Shown: positions 31,553 through 43,965, counted from the stretch's first letter. The stretch is DNA of 64,000 bases from Parvibaculum lavamentivorans DS-1 (GCF_000017565.1 NC_009719.1:2587001-2651000), one strand, 5' to 3'. The notes: a model not told the origin generated them from the letters alone. Program-made: numbers and translations.

Positions 31553-32544
31553 AGAAAGTGTCGCGCACGGGCGTGCGCGCCGCGCCGCGCAAGAAGGGCT
31601 CGAAGATCGCGCCGGGCAAGCGCCGCAACGGCGCCGCGAACCGGACGTTCGGCCGCCGCGCGGAGCGGCCGTCGGGCCCTATCGGTCTCTGGATCGAGAA
31701 TATGCGCGAAGGCAATTTCGGCATGCGGCCCTTCGCCTATGTGGCGCTGGCGATGATCGCAGGCGTGATCCTTTACGGCACGGTGATCGGCGGCCATGCG
31801 GAGAACGGCGCCAATGCGGTGACGCATCACGTGAATCGCCTTCTGGCGCTGTCCGGTTTCAGCATCCAGGACGTGACCGTGACCGGCCGTGCGCAGACCC
31901 GGAAAGACGATCTTCTCACCGCTGTCGGCATCGAGCGGGGCGACCCGATTTTCGGCTTCGACACGGAAGCGGCGCGGCAGCGGATCGAGCGGCTCGACTG
32001 GGTGCGCTCGGCAACCGTCACGCGGCTTCTGCCGGACACGATCCGCATCGAGGTGAGCGAGCGGCGGCCTTTCGCGCTCTGGCAGCGCGGGGGCGAGCTT
32101 TCCATCGTCGATGCCGAAGGCCGTCCGATCACGGATGAGGGCGTGCAGGATTTCGCGCATTTGCCTTTCATCGTCGGCTTCGGCGCGCCGCGGGCGGCGC
32201 CGGAACTGCTGACGCTGATGCAGAAAGAGCGGCCGGAGCTGCTGCAGCGCGTGCGCGCCTTCGTGCGCGTCAGCGACCGGCGCTGGAATTTGCGGCTTGA
32301 GAACGGCGTCGACGTGAAGCTGCCCGAGGTGGGCGTTGCGAAGGCACTGGCGGATCTTACCGCCTACGACACGAAATACAGGGTTCTGTCGCGCGACATC
32401 GTCGCCGTCGATCTCCGGCTTCCCGATCGCGTCTCGGTGGAGCTGACGGAAGACGCCGCGAGCGGCAAGGGTATCGCGACCGACGCGACGTTGAAGAAAA
32501 GCGTGGTCCGGCCGGGGCAGGCCGGCCGTGGAGGCAATACATGA
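31540..32544 (+). CDS. ftsQ: Cell division protein FtsQ
   Basis: FtsQ is a bitopic divisome scaffold. The 334-residue product has a basic cytoplasmic tail of about 60 residues rich in Arg/Lys, a membrane helix ([19 protein letters not shown]), a POTRA domain ([17 protein letters not shown]... [15 protein letters not shown]) and the beta domain [22 protein letters not shown]. The basic tail is long, as often seen in alphaproteobacteria. The start lies inside the ddl end, after GGAGG. Confidence 0.95.
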   Translation: MRQVKKVSRTGVRAAPRKKGSKIAPGKRRNGAANRTFGRRAERPSGPIGLWIENMREGNFGMRPFAYVALAMIAGVILYGTVIGGHAENGANAVTHHVNRLLALSGFSIQDVTVTGRAQTRKDDLLTAVGIERGDPIFGFDTEAARQRIERLDWVRSATVTRLLPDTIRIEVSERRPFALWQRGGELSIVDAEGRPITDEGVQDFAHLPFIVGFGAPRAAPELLTLMQKERPELLQRVRAFVRVSDRRWNLRLENGVDVKLPEVGVAKALADLTAYDTKYRVLSRDIVAVDLRLPDRVSVELTEDAASGKGIATDATLKKSVVRPGQAGRGGNT

Positions 32545-33851
32545 ATATGGTCAGTCTGGGGTCGAGGAGTTTTCAGGGCAGGCCCGTCGCGGCGGGACGG
32601 TCCGGCACGATCGCGGCGCTCGATGTGGGGTCGAGCAAGATCTCGTGCTTCATTGCGAAGATCGAGCCGGGGCGGCTTGCGAACGGCCATGCGCCGGTGC
32701 GCGTCATCGGCATCGGGCATCAGGTATCGCGCGGCATTCGCGCGGGCGCGGTGGTCGACATGGATGCGGCGGAAGAGGCGATCCGTGTGGCGGTCGATGC
32801 GGCGGAGCGGATGGCGGGTGTCACGATCCGCGACGTGGTTGTCGGCTTTTCCGGCGCGGAGCCGAAGAGCCAGACGGTCGGCGTGCGCGCCTCGATCACG
32901 GGCGGCGAGGTCGGCGATGCCGATGTGTCGCGGCTCATTCATCACGCGCAGGCGAATTTCCAGCCGGAAGGGCGCGACGTTCTCCATGCGATCCCGACCA
33001 ATTACAGCGTCGACGGCAGCCGGGGCGTGCGCGATCCGCGCGGCATGTTCGGCGAGAAGCTCGGTGTCGAGGTGCATATGGTCAGCGCGCTGCGCGGGCC
33101 GCTCAGGAACCTCGAACTCTGCATCGAACGCTGCCACCTCAGCGTGGCGGGCATCGCCGTGTCGCCCTATGCGAGCGGGCTTGCCTGCCTGGTCGAGGAC
33201 GAGATGGATCTCGGCGTCGCGATGATCGACATGGGCGGCGGCACGACGTCGCTCGCCATCTTCTTCGAAGGCGCGATGGTTTACTGCGATTCCGTGTCAA
33301 TTGGCGGGAATCACATTACTAATGATATTGCGCGGGGGCTCTCCACACCGCTCTCACATGCAGAGCGGATGAAGACGTTATACGGGAGCGCGCTTGCGAG
33401 CCCCTCGGACGAAAGAGAGATGATCGACGTGCCGCAGGTAGGCGAGAGCGATGCCGATTCGGCCAACCATATTCCGAGGTCGATGCTGACCGGCATCATC
33501 CAGCCGCGGCTGGAGGAGACGTTCGAGCTTGTGCGGGACCGGATGGAAGCGAGCGGCTATGGCCGGCTCGCGGGCAGGCGCGTGGTGCTGACGGGCGGCG
33601 CGGCGCAGCTCAACGGTGCGCGCGAACTCGCGGCCCGTATGCTCGACAAGCAGGTGCGGGTGGGCCAGCCGGTCCGCCTGACGGGGCTTGCCGAGGCGAC
33701 GGGCGGGCCCGCCTTCTCCACATGCGCGGGCCTTCTCGCCTATTCGCAAATCTCTCCTCTCGATGCCGCCGGCGGCGATGACGGCGACGAGGCGGCCATG
33801 CCGCGCGGACAGATCCGCCGGTTCGGCCGCTGGCTGAAGGAGAACTTCTGA
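32541..33851 (+). CDS. ftsA: Cell division protein FtsA
   Basis: FtsA is the actin-like ATPase that tethers FtsZ to the membrane. The 436-residue product has the phosphate-1 loop [15 protein letters not shown], the 1C (SHS2) region, [26 protein letters not shown] and [12 protein letters not shown]. The C-terminus ([14 protein letters not shown]) is the amphipathic membrane-targeting helix. It overlaps ftsQ by 4 bp and is followed by a 169-bp gap before ftsZ. Confidence 0.97.
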   Translation: MNMVSLGSRSFQGRPVAAGRSGTIAALDVGSSKISCFIAKIEPGRLANGHAPVRVIGIGHQVSRGIRAGAVVDMDAAEEAIRVAVDAAERMAGVTIRDVVVGFSGAEPKSQTVGVRASITGGEVGDADVSRLIHHAQANFQPEGRDVLHAIPTNYSVDGSRGVRDPRGMFGEKLGVEVHMVSALRGPLRNLELCIERCHLSVAGIAVSPYASGLACLVEDEMDLGVAMIDMGGGTTSLAIFFEGAMVYCDSVSIGGNHITNDIARGLSTPLSHAERMKTLYGSALASPSDEREMIDVPQVGESDADSANHIPRSMLTGIIQPRLEETFELVRDRMEASGYGRLAGRRVVLTGGAAQLNGARELAARMLDKQVRVGQPVRLTGLAEATGGPAFSTCAGLLAYSQISPLDAAGGDDGDEAAMPRGQIRRFGRWLKENF

Positions 33852-34020
33852 TGGAACGCGCAATCCAAGGCAGGCGCAGGGGCGGCTGGCCGGAAAGGGC
33901 AAGAAGCCGGTGGCGAACGGGCCGGCTCGCAGCGCCCCCCGGCAAAAGGGGCACCGAACCCCCGCCGCGAAAAGCGGCAACACCGACCCCGATTTTCAAT
34001 TTCGCTCCCAGGAGGCTTTC
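33852..34020 (+). other. ftsA-ftsZ spacer with open, coding-like sequence
   Basis: Most junctions in this cluster overlap, but 169 bp separate ftsA and ftsZ. The spacer is open in the ftsZ frame with strongly GC-rich third positions, and a GTG at 33910 could start a 37-residue N-terminal extension of FtsZ rich in basic residues. In another frame an ATG overlapping the ftsA stop (33851) runs 57 codons to a TGA overlapping the ftsZ ATG. The best ribosome site (AGGAGG near 34009-34014) belongs to the ftsZ ATG at 34021. I cannot tell whether any of this is translated. Confidence 0.35.
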
Positions 34021-35685
34021 ATGAGCATCAAACTTTCGGTTCCCCAGACGCAGGAACTCAAGCCCCGCATCACAGTGTTCGGCGTTGGCGGCGCCGGCGG
34101 CAATGCGGTCAACAACATGATCGAGGCGGGCCTCGAAGGCGTGGAATTCGTGGTGGCGAATACCGACGCACAGGCGCTCGCACTGTCCTCGGCCGACCGG
34201 CGCATCCAGCTCGGCGCGTCGATCACGGAAGGCCTCGGTGCCGGTTCGCGGCCCGAAGTCGGCTGCGCGGCGGCGGAAGAGGCACTGCATGAGATCTCGG
34301 AGCACCTGCAGGGCGCTCATATGGTCTTCATCACCGCCGGCATGGGCGGCGGCACGGGCACGGGCGCGGCGCCCGTCATCGCCCGCGCGGCGCGCGAAAA
34401 CGGCATTCTCACGGTCGGCGTTGTCACGAAGCCGTTCCAGTTCGAAGGCTCGCGCCGGATGCGGCTCGCGGAAGAGGGTATCCGCGACCTGCAGCAATAT
34501 GTCGATACGCTCATCATCATCCCGAATCAGAATCTCTTCCGGGTCGCGAACGAGAACACGACCTTCGCCGATGCTTTCGGCATGGCGGACCAGGTGCTGC
34601 ATTCGGGCGTGGCCGGCATCACCGACCTCATGATGAAGCCGGGCCTCATCAATCTCGACTTCGCGGACGTTCGTACCGTGATGAACGAGATGGGCAAGGC
34701 CATGATGGGCACGGGCGATGCGAGCGGCGAAAACCGCGCCATCGAAGCCGCCGAGGCCGCGATCTCCAATCCGCTGCTCGACGAAGTGTCGATGAAGGGC
34801 GCCAAGGGCGTGCTCATCAACATCACCGGCGGCATGGACCTGACACTTTATGAAGTGGACGAGGCGGCAAACCGCATCCGCTCGGAAGTCGATCCGGACG
34901 CCAACATCATCGTCGGCTCGACCTTCGACAATTCGCTCGAGGGCCGCATGCGCGTCTCTGTCGTGGCGACGGGCATCGAAGCGGAAGCAGGCCAGGTGCA
35001 GCGGCCCGAAAGCCAACCGGCGCAGGTCCGCGCCGTGCAGGCTCCTGCCGGCCGCAGCGCTGCCGCCCCCTTCCCGGCGCAGACCGTCCGCACCCTCAAT
35101 CCGGTGCAGGCGCAGGTGGAGCGGATCGAGGAGCGTCTTGCTCCTGCCGCCGCGCAGAGCGAACTCGGCATCGAAACGGCGGAGACCGCGCCTGCCGCGC
35201 GGTCGAACGGCCAGTTCGATCCGAAGGACTATGAAGCCGAGGTCATCATCCACAAGCCTGAGCCCCGGCAGCAGCCGGTGCGGGCGGAAGTGGAGGCACC
35301 GGTGGTGCGGGCCGAGGCGGTTCGCGCCGAACCGAGGGCACCGCGCATCCCGGGCGATCTCGACCGGGTGCAGAAGGCGGACATTCCGGGCTTCCTGGGC
35401 CAGCGCGCCGCGCCTGTCCAGCAGTCCCGGGCGCCGAAAAAGGGCCCGACCTTCTTCGAACGCCTGACCGGCAACCGCCGCAAGGAGAACGAGGAGCCGG
35501 CGCCGGCGCCGCAGCAGCGCCGCGAGCCGACGGTGGCCCAGCGGGCCGCCAAGCCGGAGCCGCGCATGCAGCCGGAGAACCGGCCTGAAAGTCTGTCGGC
35601 CTCGACGGAAAGCCGCCTCGTGCAGCCTTCCTACGAAGAAGAGCAACTCGAGATCCCGACTTTCCTGCGCCGCCAGGCGAACTAG
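34021..35685 (+). CDS. ftsZ: Cell division GTPase FtsZ
   Basis: FtsZ is the tubulin-like GTPase of the division ring. The product is 554 residues, long compared with E. coli (383). The globular domain (to about residue 320) has [15 protein letters not shown], the tubulin signature [25 protein letters not shown] and [14 protein letters not shown]. The extra length is a Pro/Ala/Glu/Arg-rich linker (about 325-540), as in other alphaproteobacteria. It ends in the conserved tail [10 protein letters not shown] that binds FtsA and other partners. The ATG at 34021 has AGGAGG 6 bases upstream and the normal family start. A strong terminator follows. Confidence 0.98.
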   Translation: MSIKLSVPQTQELKPRITVFGVGGAGGNAVNNMIEAGLEGVEFVVANTDAQALALSSADRRIQLGASITEGLGAGSRPEVGCAAAEEALHEISEHLQGAHMVFITAGMGGGTGTGAAPVIARAARENGILTVGVVTKPFQFEGSRRMRLAEEGIRDLQQYVDTLIIIPNQNLFRVANENTTFADAFGMADQVLHSGVAGITDLMMKPGLINLDFADVRTVMNEMGKAMMGTGDASGENRAIEAAEAAISNPLLDEVSMKGAKGVLINITGGMDLTLYEVDEAANRIRSEVDPDANIIVGSTFDNSLEGRMRVSVVATGIEAEAGQVQRPESQPAQVRAVQAPAGRSAAAPFPAQTVRTLNPVQAQVERIEERLAPAAAQSELGIETAETAPAARSNGQFDPKDYEAEVIIHKPEPRQQPVRAEVEAPVVRAEAVRAEPRAPRIPGDLDRVQKADIPGFLGQRAAPVQQSRAPKKGPTFFERLTGNRRKENEEPAPAPQQRREPTVAQRAAKPEPRMQPENRPESLSASTESRLVQPSYEEEQLEIPTFLRRQAN

Positions 35686-35707
35686 ACGCCAGCACTTGAA
35701 ACGTTCG

Positions 35708-35744
35708 GCGGGGCCTCCGGAAACGGGGGCCCCGCTTTCGTTTT
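35708..35744 (+). terminator. Intrinsic terminator after ftsZ
   Basis: A perfect 8-bp stem (GCGGGGCC 35708-35715 with GGCCCCGC 35728-35735) is followed by TTTCGTTTT. It lies 22 bp after the ftsZ stop and marks the end of the dcw transcript before the convergent acyltransferase gene. Confidence 0.8.
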
Positions 35745-35754
35745 GAAAGACGGT

Positions 35755-37668
35755 TCAGGGTGCGGGAACGGCCTTGGCCCCGCCCGCGGGGGCTGCCTCG
35801 CCGAACAGGAAGAGGCTCATGGCTGCACCGATTGCGCGTGCTCCGGCTGAGGAAACATGGTCCTGATCGACCAGCAGCAGGTCCTGTTTGGCGTAGGGGC
35901 TGCACGGCTCGATCTCACCCGCTTCGCAAAATGCTTTCTGCGTATCAAATACGGCGCCGTCGGTGGCTACCTCGACCATCAGGGCCTTTGCGCTCACGGC
36001 GGCGTCATTCTTAAACGGATATGTGCCGGAGAATGGATTGTTGCCACTTAAAGCACGATTTGCCATCTCGTCGCGAATGTTCGGGAATGAAGGCATGGGC
36101 GACAGCCAGACGACGGTCCTGCCGAACGATTTGAACAGCTCCGCCGCTGTGGCGATATCGTCTTTAGTCAGCGGGTGATGAGTGACGGATTGGGTGAACA
36201 GGATTCGAAGGTCGGGGCGGTCCTTCAGGCGTTCTATCGCGGTACGGTACAAGGCGAGACAGTGTTCTGAAAACGCGTGTTGAACGATACCGCAGCCGGG
36301 CGCCGTCATTTGAGCGGGTTCGATACCGACGGCGCGCAACGCGAAGGCCTTGTCGGCTGCATGGCTGTCGCCGAGGATTAACACCGAAGCGCCTTTTCCG
36401 CTGCCGAGGCAGTTCCACTGCTTCAGGAAGAGGTCGGGCGAGCCGGTGTCGCTGCGGAAATGGCATGTGCTCAAATGAATGCCTTCGGCCCGCTCTTTTC
36501 CGCCGCGGTCGAAATGAGCCTGCATATCGACATATTCAGGGCGCGCCATGAACTCAAGTCCGCGCGTCTGTATCATTACCGCGCTCGTTGCGAGTATGGC
36601 GGCGCCGACACCGCTTGCCGTGAGTACGAACGGCTTGATATTTATTTTTCTGCCGTCGCGGAACGGCTGTTCGACATAGCGCCATGAGAGCCACGAAAGC
36701 GGGACGCACAGCGCAAGAATGACAATGCTGCCACCGAGATTGAGATGATCGGTGGTGGCAATTCTTGCGAGGGCTAATATCGGCTGGTGCCAAAGATATA
36801 ATGAGTATGAGCACAATCCGACGAAGACCAATGGCCGCCAGGAGAGCGCCTGTGCAAGCGGCTCATCGCGGTCATCGGCAAGGAGCATGAGCGCCACTCC
36901 CAGCACGGGCAGGAGCATGGCAAAGCCTGGCAGAACCATGCCCTCGTGATAGGTTCCCACCGAAGCTGCAATCATTATTGCACCGCTTGCCCGAAGCACG
37001 GCGCTTATTCGGGGCCCCAATGTGTCGCCGGTCGGCCGGTACAATGCGATCAGGGATCCAGCAAGCAGTTCGTATGCGCGCGAGTGCGGCAGGTAAAAGG
37101 CGGCGTTCGGATGATGCCGGGCCATGATCTCGCTGACGATCAGCGATGCGATTGCGAGGCTCGAGATAGCAATGCCGAGCGAGGCCCGCTTCGCCCGCGC
37201 GAAGACGAGCATTAGGAGCGGAAAGACGATGTAGAACTGCTCCTCGACGCCGAGCGACCAGGTGTGAATGAGAGGCTGGATACGGGCCGCCGTCGCGAAA
37301 TAGTCGCTGCTTGCCCAGAAATAGATGTTTGCCGTGAAGGACAGCGCGGCCGCCGCCGATTCCGCAATTTCGGCAAAGCGGAACGGCGCCGTGAGCAAAG
37401 CAGCGGCAACGAGAGTTACGGACATGATCAGGAAGAGGGCAGGCAGGATGCGCCGCGCCCGCCGTTCGTAGAAGTGGAGCAGGGAAAACGATTTCGTCGC
37501 CTGCTGCTGTAGAATGATGCCCGTGATCAAATAGCCGCTGATCACAAAAAATACATCTACACCGACAAAGCCGCCTGAGAAGCCCGGCACTTCGGCGTGA
37601 AACAGCATAACGGAGATAACGGCGACAGCGCGCAGGCCGTCGACTGAGGGTCGGTAAGGCACAGTCAT
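35755..37668 (-). CDS. Acyltransferase-3 / SGNH-domain membrane acyltransferase (OafA-like)
   Basis: The 637-residue protein has an N-terminal acyltransferase-3 membrane domain with about ten or eleven helices. It opens with YRPSVDGLRAVAVISVMLFHAEVPGF (catalytic His in LFHAE), then GVDVFFVISGYLITG and YERRARRILPAL. After about residue 400 there is a periplasmic SGNH domain with the nucleophile motif LILGDSHAADKAF and a late DQDHVSSAGARAI giving the Asp-His pair. Such proteins O-acetylate lipopolysaccharide O-antigen, exopolysaccharide or peptidoglycan. The acceptor is unknown here. It is transcribed against the division genes and splits ftsZ from lpxC, which suggests insertion. Confidence 0.9.
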   Translation of the reverse strand: MTVPYRPSVDGLRAVAVISVMLFHAEVPGFSGGFVGVDVFFVISGYLITGIILQQQATKSFSLLHFYERRARRILPALFLIMSVTLVAAALLTAPFRFAEIAESAAAALSFTANIYFWASSDYFATAARIQPLIHTWSLGVEEQFYIVFPLLMLVFARAKRASLGIAISSLAIASLIVSEIMARHHPNAAFYLPHSRAYELLAGSLIALYRPTGDTLGPRISAVLRASGAIMIAASVGTYHEGMVLPGFAMLLPVLGVALMLLADDRDEPLAQALSWRPLVFVGLCSYSLYLWHQPILALARIATTDHLNLGGSIVILALCVPLSWLSWRYVEQPFRDGRKINIKPFVLTASGVGAAILATSAVMIQTRGLEFMARPEYVDMQAHFDRGGKERAEGIHLSTCHFRSDTGSPDLFLKQWNCLGSGKGASVLILGDSHAADKAFALRAVGIEPAQMTAPGCGIVQHAFSEHCLALYRTAIERLKDRPDLRILFTQSVTHHPLTKDDIATAAELFKSFGRTVVWLSPMPSFPNIRDEMANRALSGNNPFSGTYPFKNDAAVSAKALMVEVATDGAVFDTQKAFCEAGEIEPCSPYAKQDLLLVDQDHVSSAGARAIGAAMSLFLFGEAAPAGGAKAVPAP

Positions 37669-37979
37669 GGAAGCGGCCCCGGGATACGCTCAACCGCCCC
37701 CCTGAGGCCGCCGATCATATTTCATTTGCGAGCTGTAATAGATGTGCGCCCAGGGGGTGTCAAACTCCTCCTTTCCCCTCCACCGGCCATCAAGGGTAAT
37801 GTTAATCGGCCGCCGCGCGGAGGCGGCGAAAATCTGCAAATTCCCCTTTTATATCAAATACTTAGACGTCGCCTCCGAAAGGTAACATTCAGTAAAAATC
37901 TGTTATTTGTGACCGATTCACGGCACTGCTACATAAAGAAGCAGATCAGCGGGGGCGGGTCTGACTTCAGGGGTGCCAG
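37669..37979. other. Gene-free region between acyltransferase and lpxC
   Basis: I see no gene in these 311 bp. They contain a 6-bp GC hairpin (GCCGCC 37809-37814 with GGCGGC 37822-37827), then a notably AT-rich stretch (about 37830-37940) that holds the lpxC promoter candidate. Confidence 0.5.
37907..37935 (+). promoter_or_regulatory. lpxC: Candidate lpxC promoter
   Basis: TTGTGA (37907-37912), a 17-bp spacer and TACATA (37930-37935) lie in the AT-rich stretch upstream of lpxC. A start near 37942 would leave a leader of about 40 or 75 nt depending on the start codon. Confidence 0.4.
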
Positions 37980-38984
37980 GTGTTCAGAGTGCAGAAATCG
38001 GAATTTGAAACCATCATGCTGGAGAATGTCCGGCGGGAACGGCGTATCCGCGCGATCGCCTTTCCGCAGAAGACGCTCGTGCGCCCCGTCGTGATCGACG
38101 GCATCGGCCTGCACAGCGGCGCGGCGATCCACATGGTTCTGCATCCCGCCGAAGCCGACCGTGGCGTCGTTTTCCGGCGCACCGATCTCGTGGCCCAGGG
38201 CCGCGAGGTTTCCGACATTCCCGCGACATTCGATCATGTCGTCGATACGACACTTTCCACCGCCATCGGCAATGCCGCCGGCACCACCGTCAGCACGGTC
38301 GAACATCTGATGTCCGCCTTCTCGGCGCTCGGCATCGACAATGCGCTGGTGGAAATCGATGGACCGGAAGTGCCGGTACTCGACGGCAGCTCGGAAATCT
38401 TCATCGATGCGATCGAGGGCGTGGGTATCGAAAAGCTCGATGCGCCGCGCAAGGCGATCCGCATCCTGAAGCCCGTTATCGTCGAAGATGGCGCGAAGCG
38501 CGCGGCCTTGCTGCCGGGCGATGGTTTCCGTGTGTCCTTCGAGATCGATTTCGACAATCCGCTGATCGGCCGTCAGGCGCTTGAAGTGGACCTGCATGAT
38601 GATTTCTTCGTCGAAGATATCATGCGCGCCCGCACCTTCTGCCTGCGCCGCGACATCGAGGCGATGTGGGCGGCGGGTCTCGCCAAGGGCGGCTCGCTCG
38701 ATAATGCGGTGGTCGTGGATCAGGACCGTATCCTCAATGAGGAAGGCCTGCGCTACGAAGATGAATTCGTGCGCCACAAGGTGCTGGACGCCGTGGGCGA
38801 TCTGGCGCTGTCCGGCCGGCCGCTGATCGGCCGCTATGAAGGCTCGCGCGCCGGGCATGCCATGAACAACCGCGTGCTGCGGGCGCTGATGGCCGACCGT
38901 TCGGCCTGGGAAGTGGTGGATTTCACGGACGCTTCCTCTGCGGCCCATTCCGGCCCGGAACTGGTGGCCATCCCGGCCGATTGA
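37980..38984 (+). CDS. lpxC: UDP-3-O-acyl-N-acetylglucosamine deacetylase
   Basis: LpxC is the zinc deacetylase that commits to lipid A synthesis. Motifs are VIDGIGLHSGAAIHM, TVSTVEHLMSAFSALGIDNA (zinc His), PVLDGSSEIF, FLRRDIEAMWAAGLAKGGS-like region, HKVLDAVGDLAL (zinc His and Asp) and AGHAMNNRVLRAL (catalytic His). The given GTG start yields 334 residues; the ATG at 38016 yields 322 and is nearer the usual length. Neither has a strong ribosome site. Its place after ftsZ is conserved, although an acyltransferase gene intervenes here. Confidence 0.96.
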   Translation: MFRVQKSEFETIMLENVRRERRIRAIAFPQKTLVRPVVIDGIGLHSGAAIHMVLHPAEADRGVVFRRTDLVAQGREVSDIPATFDHVVDTTLSTAIGNAAGTTVSTVEHLMSAFSALGIDNALVEIDGPEVPVLDGSSEIFIDAIEGVGIEKLDAPRKAIRILKPVIVEDGAKRAALLPGDGFRVSFEIDFDNPLIGRQALEVDLHDDFFVEDIMRARTFCLRRDIEAMWAAGLAKGGSLDNAVVVDQDRILNEEGLRYEDEFVRHKVLDAVGDLALSGRPLIGRYEGSRAGHAMNNRVLRALMADRSAWEVVDFTDASSAAHSGPELVAIPAD

Positions 38985-39009
38985 CCGTTCCTCGCTCTCT
39001 TGTCTGGAA

Positions 39010-39036
39010 GGCGCGGGCCCAAAGCTCGCGCCTTTT
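39010..39036 (+). terminator. Intrinsic terminator after lpxC
   Basis: GGCGCG (39010-39015) pairs with CGCGCC (39027-39032), followed by TTTTCCTTTTC. It lies 25 bp after the lpxC stop. Confidence 0.75.
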
Positions 39037-39207
39037 CCTTTTCTCACCCTTTTAGGCCCTTTATCCGCCCCGGTGCGGCTTGCCGCGCGGGGGGCGGGGC
39101 CGCTATGGTTTCGCGCCGCTTATTGAGATAGAAAAAGGCTCCTGCCGGTCCCGTGCCGGCGAGTCGGGCGAGGTTTCAGGCCGAAGCCCGCCGGATCATC
39201 GAATGAA

Positions 39208-40083
39208 ATGGACTTTGCCCGAATGAGTGAGGCCAACCTGCCCATCCGACGTCACACAGGTTCATCGCTGCCGTATTTCCGCGCCGCCCTTGCGGGCGCG
39301 CTGGCGCTTGCGGTGGCCGGGCTGGCGGGGTGTTCCTCCGACGACGAGCTTCCCTATGAAGAGCGGCCGGTCGAGCAGATCTACAACAAGGCGATGGACC
39401 ACATGGCGGCGGGCGACTACATCCCCGCGGCGAAGGAGTTCGACGAGGTCGAGCGCCAGCATCCCTATTCGGAATGGGCGCGCCGCTCGATGCTGATGAG
39501 CGCCTATGCGCACTACAAGATCAACGAATATGACGAGGCGATCCTCAGCGCGCAGCGTTTCATCTCGCTGCATCCGAGCAACAAGGATGTGCCTTACGCC
39601 TATTATCTGATCGGGCTGAGCTATTACGAGCGGATTTCGGATGTGGGCCGCGACCAGAAGATGACCGAAAACGCGCTCAACTCGTTCTACGAACTGACGC
39701 AGCGTTTCCCCTCCAGCGAATATTCGCGCGATGCGCGCCTGAAGATCGACCTCACGCTCGATCATCTCGCCGGCAAGGAAATGGAAATCGGCCGCTACTA
39801 TCTCATTCGCCGCGACTATGTTGCCGCCATCAACCGCTTCCGTGTCGTTATCGAAAAATACCAGACGACGACGCACACGCCCGAAGCACTGGAACGGCTG
39901 ACGGAAGCCTATCTCGCGCTTGGTGTCAAAACCGAAGCGCAGACGGCGGCGGCGATCCTCGGCTACAATTATCCCGGCAGCGACTGGTATGAAGACAGCT
40001 ATGCGATGCTGTCCAACGAGGGACTGGAGCCGGTGGAGAACAAGGATTCCTGGATCAGCAGGACATGGAACTCCGTTTTCTGA
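39208..40083 (+). CDS. bamD: Outer membrane assembly lipoprotein BamD
   Basis: BamD (ComL) is the essential TPR lipoprotein of the BAM complex that inserts outer-membrane beta-barrels. The 291-residue product has a signal peptide ending in a lipobox LAGC (Cys42), then TPR repeats: YNKAMDHMAAGDYIPAAKEFDEVERQHPYSEW, YDEAILSAQRFISLHPSN and RRDYVAAINRFRVVIEKYQTT, each spread over about 34 residues. A second ATG at 39223 is also plausible. It lies between lpxC and recN as in other alphaproteobacteria. Confidence 0.95.
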   Translation: MDFARMSEANLPIRRHTGSSLPYFRAALAGALALAVAGLAGCSSDDELPYEERPVEQIYNKAMDHMAAGDYIPAAKEFDEVERQHPYSEWARRSMLMSAYAHYKINEYDEAILSAQRFISLHPSNKDVPYAYYLIGLSYYERISDVGRDQKMTENALNSFYELTQRFPSSEYSRDARLKIDLTLDHLAGKEMEIGRYYLIRRDYVAAINRFRVVIEKYQTTTHTPEALERLTEAYLALGVKTEAQTAAAILGYNYPGSDWYEDSYAMLSNEGLEPVENKDSWISRTWNSVF

Positions 40084-40115
40084 TTTTCCGGTCTTCTTTT
40101 TAGAAGGCGTGTTTC

Positions 40116-41789
40116 ATGCTCGCCGCGCTGTCGATCCGCGATATCGTCCTTATTGACCGGCTGGAACTGGCGCTCGACAAGGGCCTGTGCACACTCACGG
40201 GCGAAACGGGTGCCGGCAAGTCCATCCTTCTCGACGCGCTCGGCCTTGCGCTCGGCGCGCGGGCCGATGCAGGCCTTGTGCGGCAAGGGGCGGAGCAGGG
40301 CAGCGTCACGGCCGTCTTCGACATTGCGCCCGCGCATCCGGCGCGAACTCTCCTCGCCGAAAACGATCTTGAAGCCGAAGGCGATCTCATTCTTCGCCGC
40401 GTGCAGACGCGCGACGGCCGCTCGCGGGCCTTCGTCAACGACCAGCCGGTAAGCATCGGGTTATTGCGGCAGCTCGGCGATGCGCTGGTCGAAGTGCATG
40501 GCCAGCATGATGAGCGCGGGCTGCTCGATGCATCCGGCCACCGCGCGATCCTCGATGCCTTTGGCGGGCTGGAAGCCGATGTCTCGAAGGCGCGGCGGCT
40601 CTGGGCGGCTGCGACGGAGGCGCGGGATGCGCTCGCCGCCCATGAAGCGATGCTGGCGCGGGCGAAAGCCGAGCAGGATTATCTCACCCATGTCGTCGCC
40701 GAGCTGGACGAGCTGCAGCCGGTGGCGGGCGAGGAAACGGCGCTTGCCGAAGAGCGCACGCTGATGATGCATTCGGAAAAGATCGCGGGCGATCTCGCTG
40801 AGGCGGAAGAGGCGCTGTCGGGCGATGGCGGGCTCGATGCGCGCCTCACCGTGGCGCTGCGCCGTCTTGCCCGTGTGGCGGAGCAGGCGGGCGGCCGGCT
40901 CGACGGCGCCATTGCCGCCCTCGACCGGACGCTGAACGAAGCGGCGGAAGCGCGCGACCAGGTGGCGCTTGCGATGCGGGCGCTGGAGTTCGATCCGCGC
41001 CGCCTCGAACAGGCGGAGACGCGGCTCTTCGCGCTTCGCGCCGCCGCGCGCAAACATAATGTCGCGGTGGACAATCTCGCCGAGCTTGCGGACAAGCTGC
41101 GCGGGCAGCTTGCCGAAATCGAGGGCGGCGAGGCGACGCTTGCGCGGCTGCGCAAATCCGCCGATGAGGCAGCCGCGGCCTACAGGGCTCATGCGCAAGT
41201 GCTGTCCGCCGCGCGCGCAAAGGCGGCGGCGAAGCTCGACAAGGAAGTGATGAAGGAGCTGAAGCCGCTCAAGCTCGACAAGGCGACTTTCAAGACGCAG
41301 ATGGACGTTCTCCCCGAGGGGCAGGGCGGACCGGACGGCATCGACCGCGTCTCCTTCCTCATTTCGACAAATCCCGGCGCGCCGCTCGGGCCGCTCATCA
41401 AGATCGCGTCGGGCGGCGAGCTTTCGCGCTTCGTGCTGGCGCTGAAGGTTGCGCTTGCCTCGCGCGGCAGCGCGCCGACACTGATTTTCGACGAAGTGGA
41501 TTCAGGTGTCGGCGGCGCGGTGGCGGAAGCCGTCGGCCTGCGGCTCGCGGAACTCGCCAGGATGGCACAGGTTGTCGTCGTCACCCATTCGCCGCAGGTC
41601 GCCGCCCGCGCGCAGCATCATTTCCGCATCTCAAAGGGCGGCGAGGCGAAAGCGGCAAAGGTGGCGACGCGGGTCGAGACGCTGGACGCACCGGCGCGGC
41701 GCGAGGAAATCGCGCGTATGCTCGCCGGCGCAACGGTAACGGATGAAGCGCGCGCCGCCGCAGACAGGCTGATCGGCAGCCATCCGTGA
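40116..41789 (+). CDS. recN: DNA repair protein RecN
   Basis: RecN is an SMC-like ATPase that acts in double-strand break repair. The 557-residue product has Walker A GETGAGKS (residues 29-36), a central coiled coil rich in Glu/Ala/Arg (about 160-360), the ABC signature KIASGGELSRF and Walker B TLIFDEVDSGVGG, followed by VVVTHSPQVAARAQHHF. It starts 32 bp after bamD and ends 10 bp before ligA. Confidence 0.97.
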   Translation: MLAALSIRDIVLIDRLELALDKGLCTLTGETGAGKSILLDALGLALGARADAGLVRQGAEQGSVTAVFDIAPAHPARTLLAENDLEAEGDLILRRVQTRDGRSRAFVNDQPVSIGLLRQLGDALVEVHGQHDERGLLDASGHRAILDAFGGLEADVSKARRLWAAATEARDALAAHEAMLARAKAEQDYLTHVVAELDELQPVAGEETALAEERTLMMHSEKIAGDLAEAEEALSGDGGLDARLTVALRRLARVAEQAGGRLDGAIAALDRTLNEAAEARDQVALAMRALEFDPRRLEQAETRLFALRAAARKHNVAVDNLAELADKLRGQLAEIEGGEATLARLRKSADEAAAAYRAHAQVLSAARAKAAAKLDKEVMKELKPLKLDKATFKTQMDVLPEGQGGPDGIDRVSFLISTNPGAPLGPLIKIASGGELSRFVLALKVALASRGSAPTLIFDEVDSGVGGAVAEAVGLRLAELARMAQVVVVTHSPQVAARAQHHFRISKGGEAKAAKVATRVETLDAPARREEIARMLAGATVTDEARAAADRLIGSHP

Positions 41790-41793
41790 GTGA

Positions 41794-43932
<2,139 letters not shown>

Positions 43933-43944
43933 GAAGCGGGTTTC

Positions 43945-43965
43945 CGCCCCGAAGGGGGCGATTTC
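43945..43965 (+). terminator. Short hairpin after ligA
   Basis: CGCCCC (43945-43950) and GGGGCG (43955-43960) pair around a 4-base GAAG loop, followed by ATTTC. It starts 12 bp after the ligA stop. The T-run is short, so the call is tentative. Confidence 0.4.
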
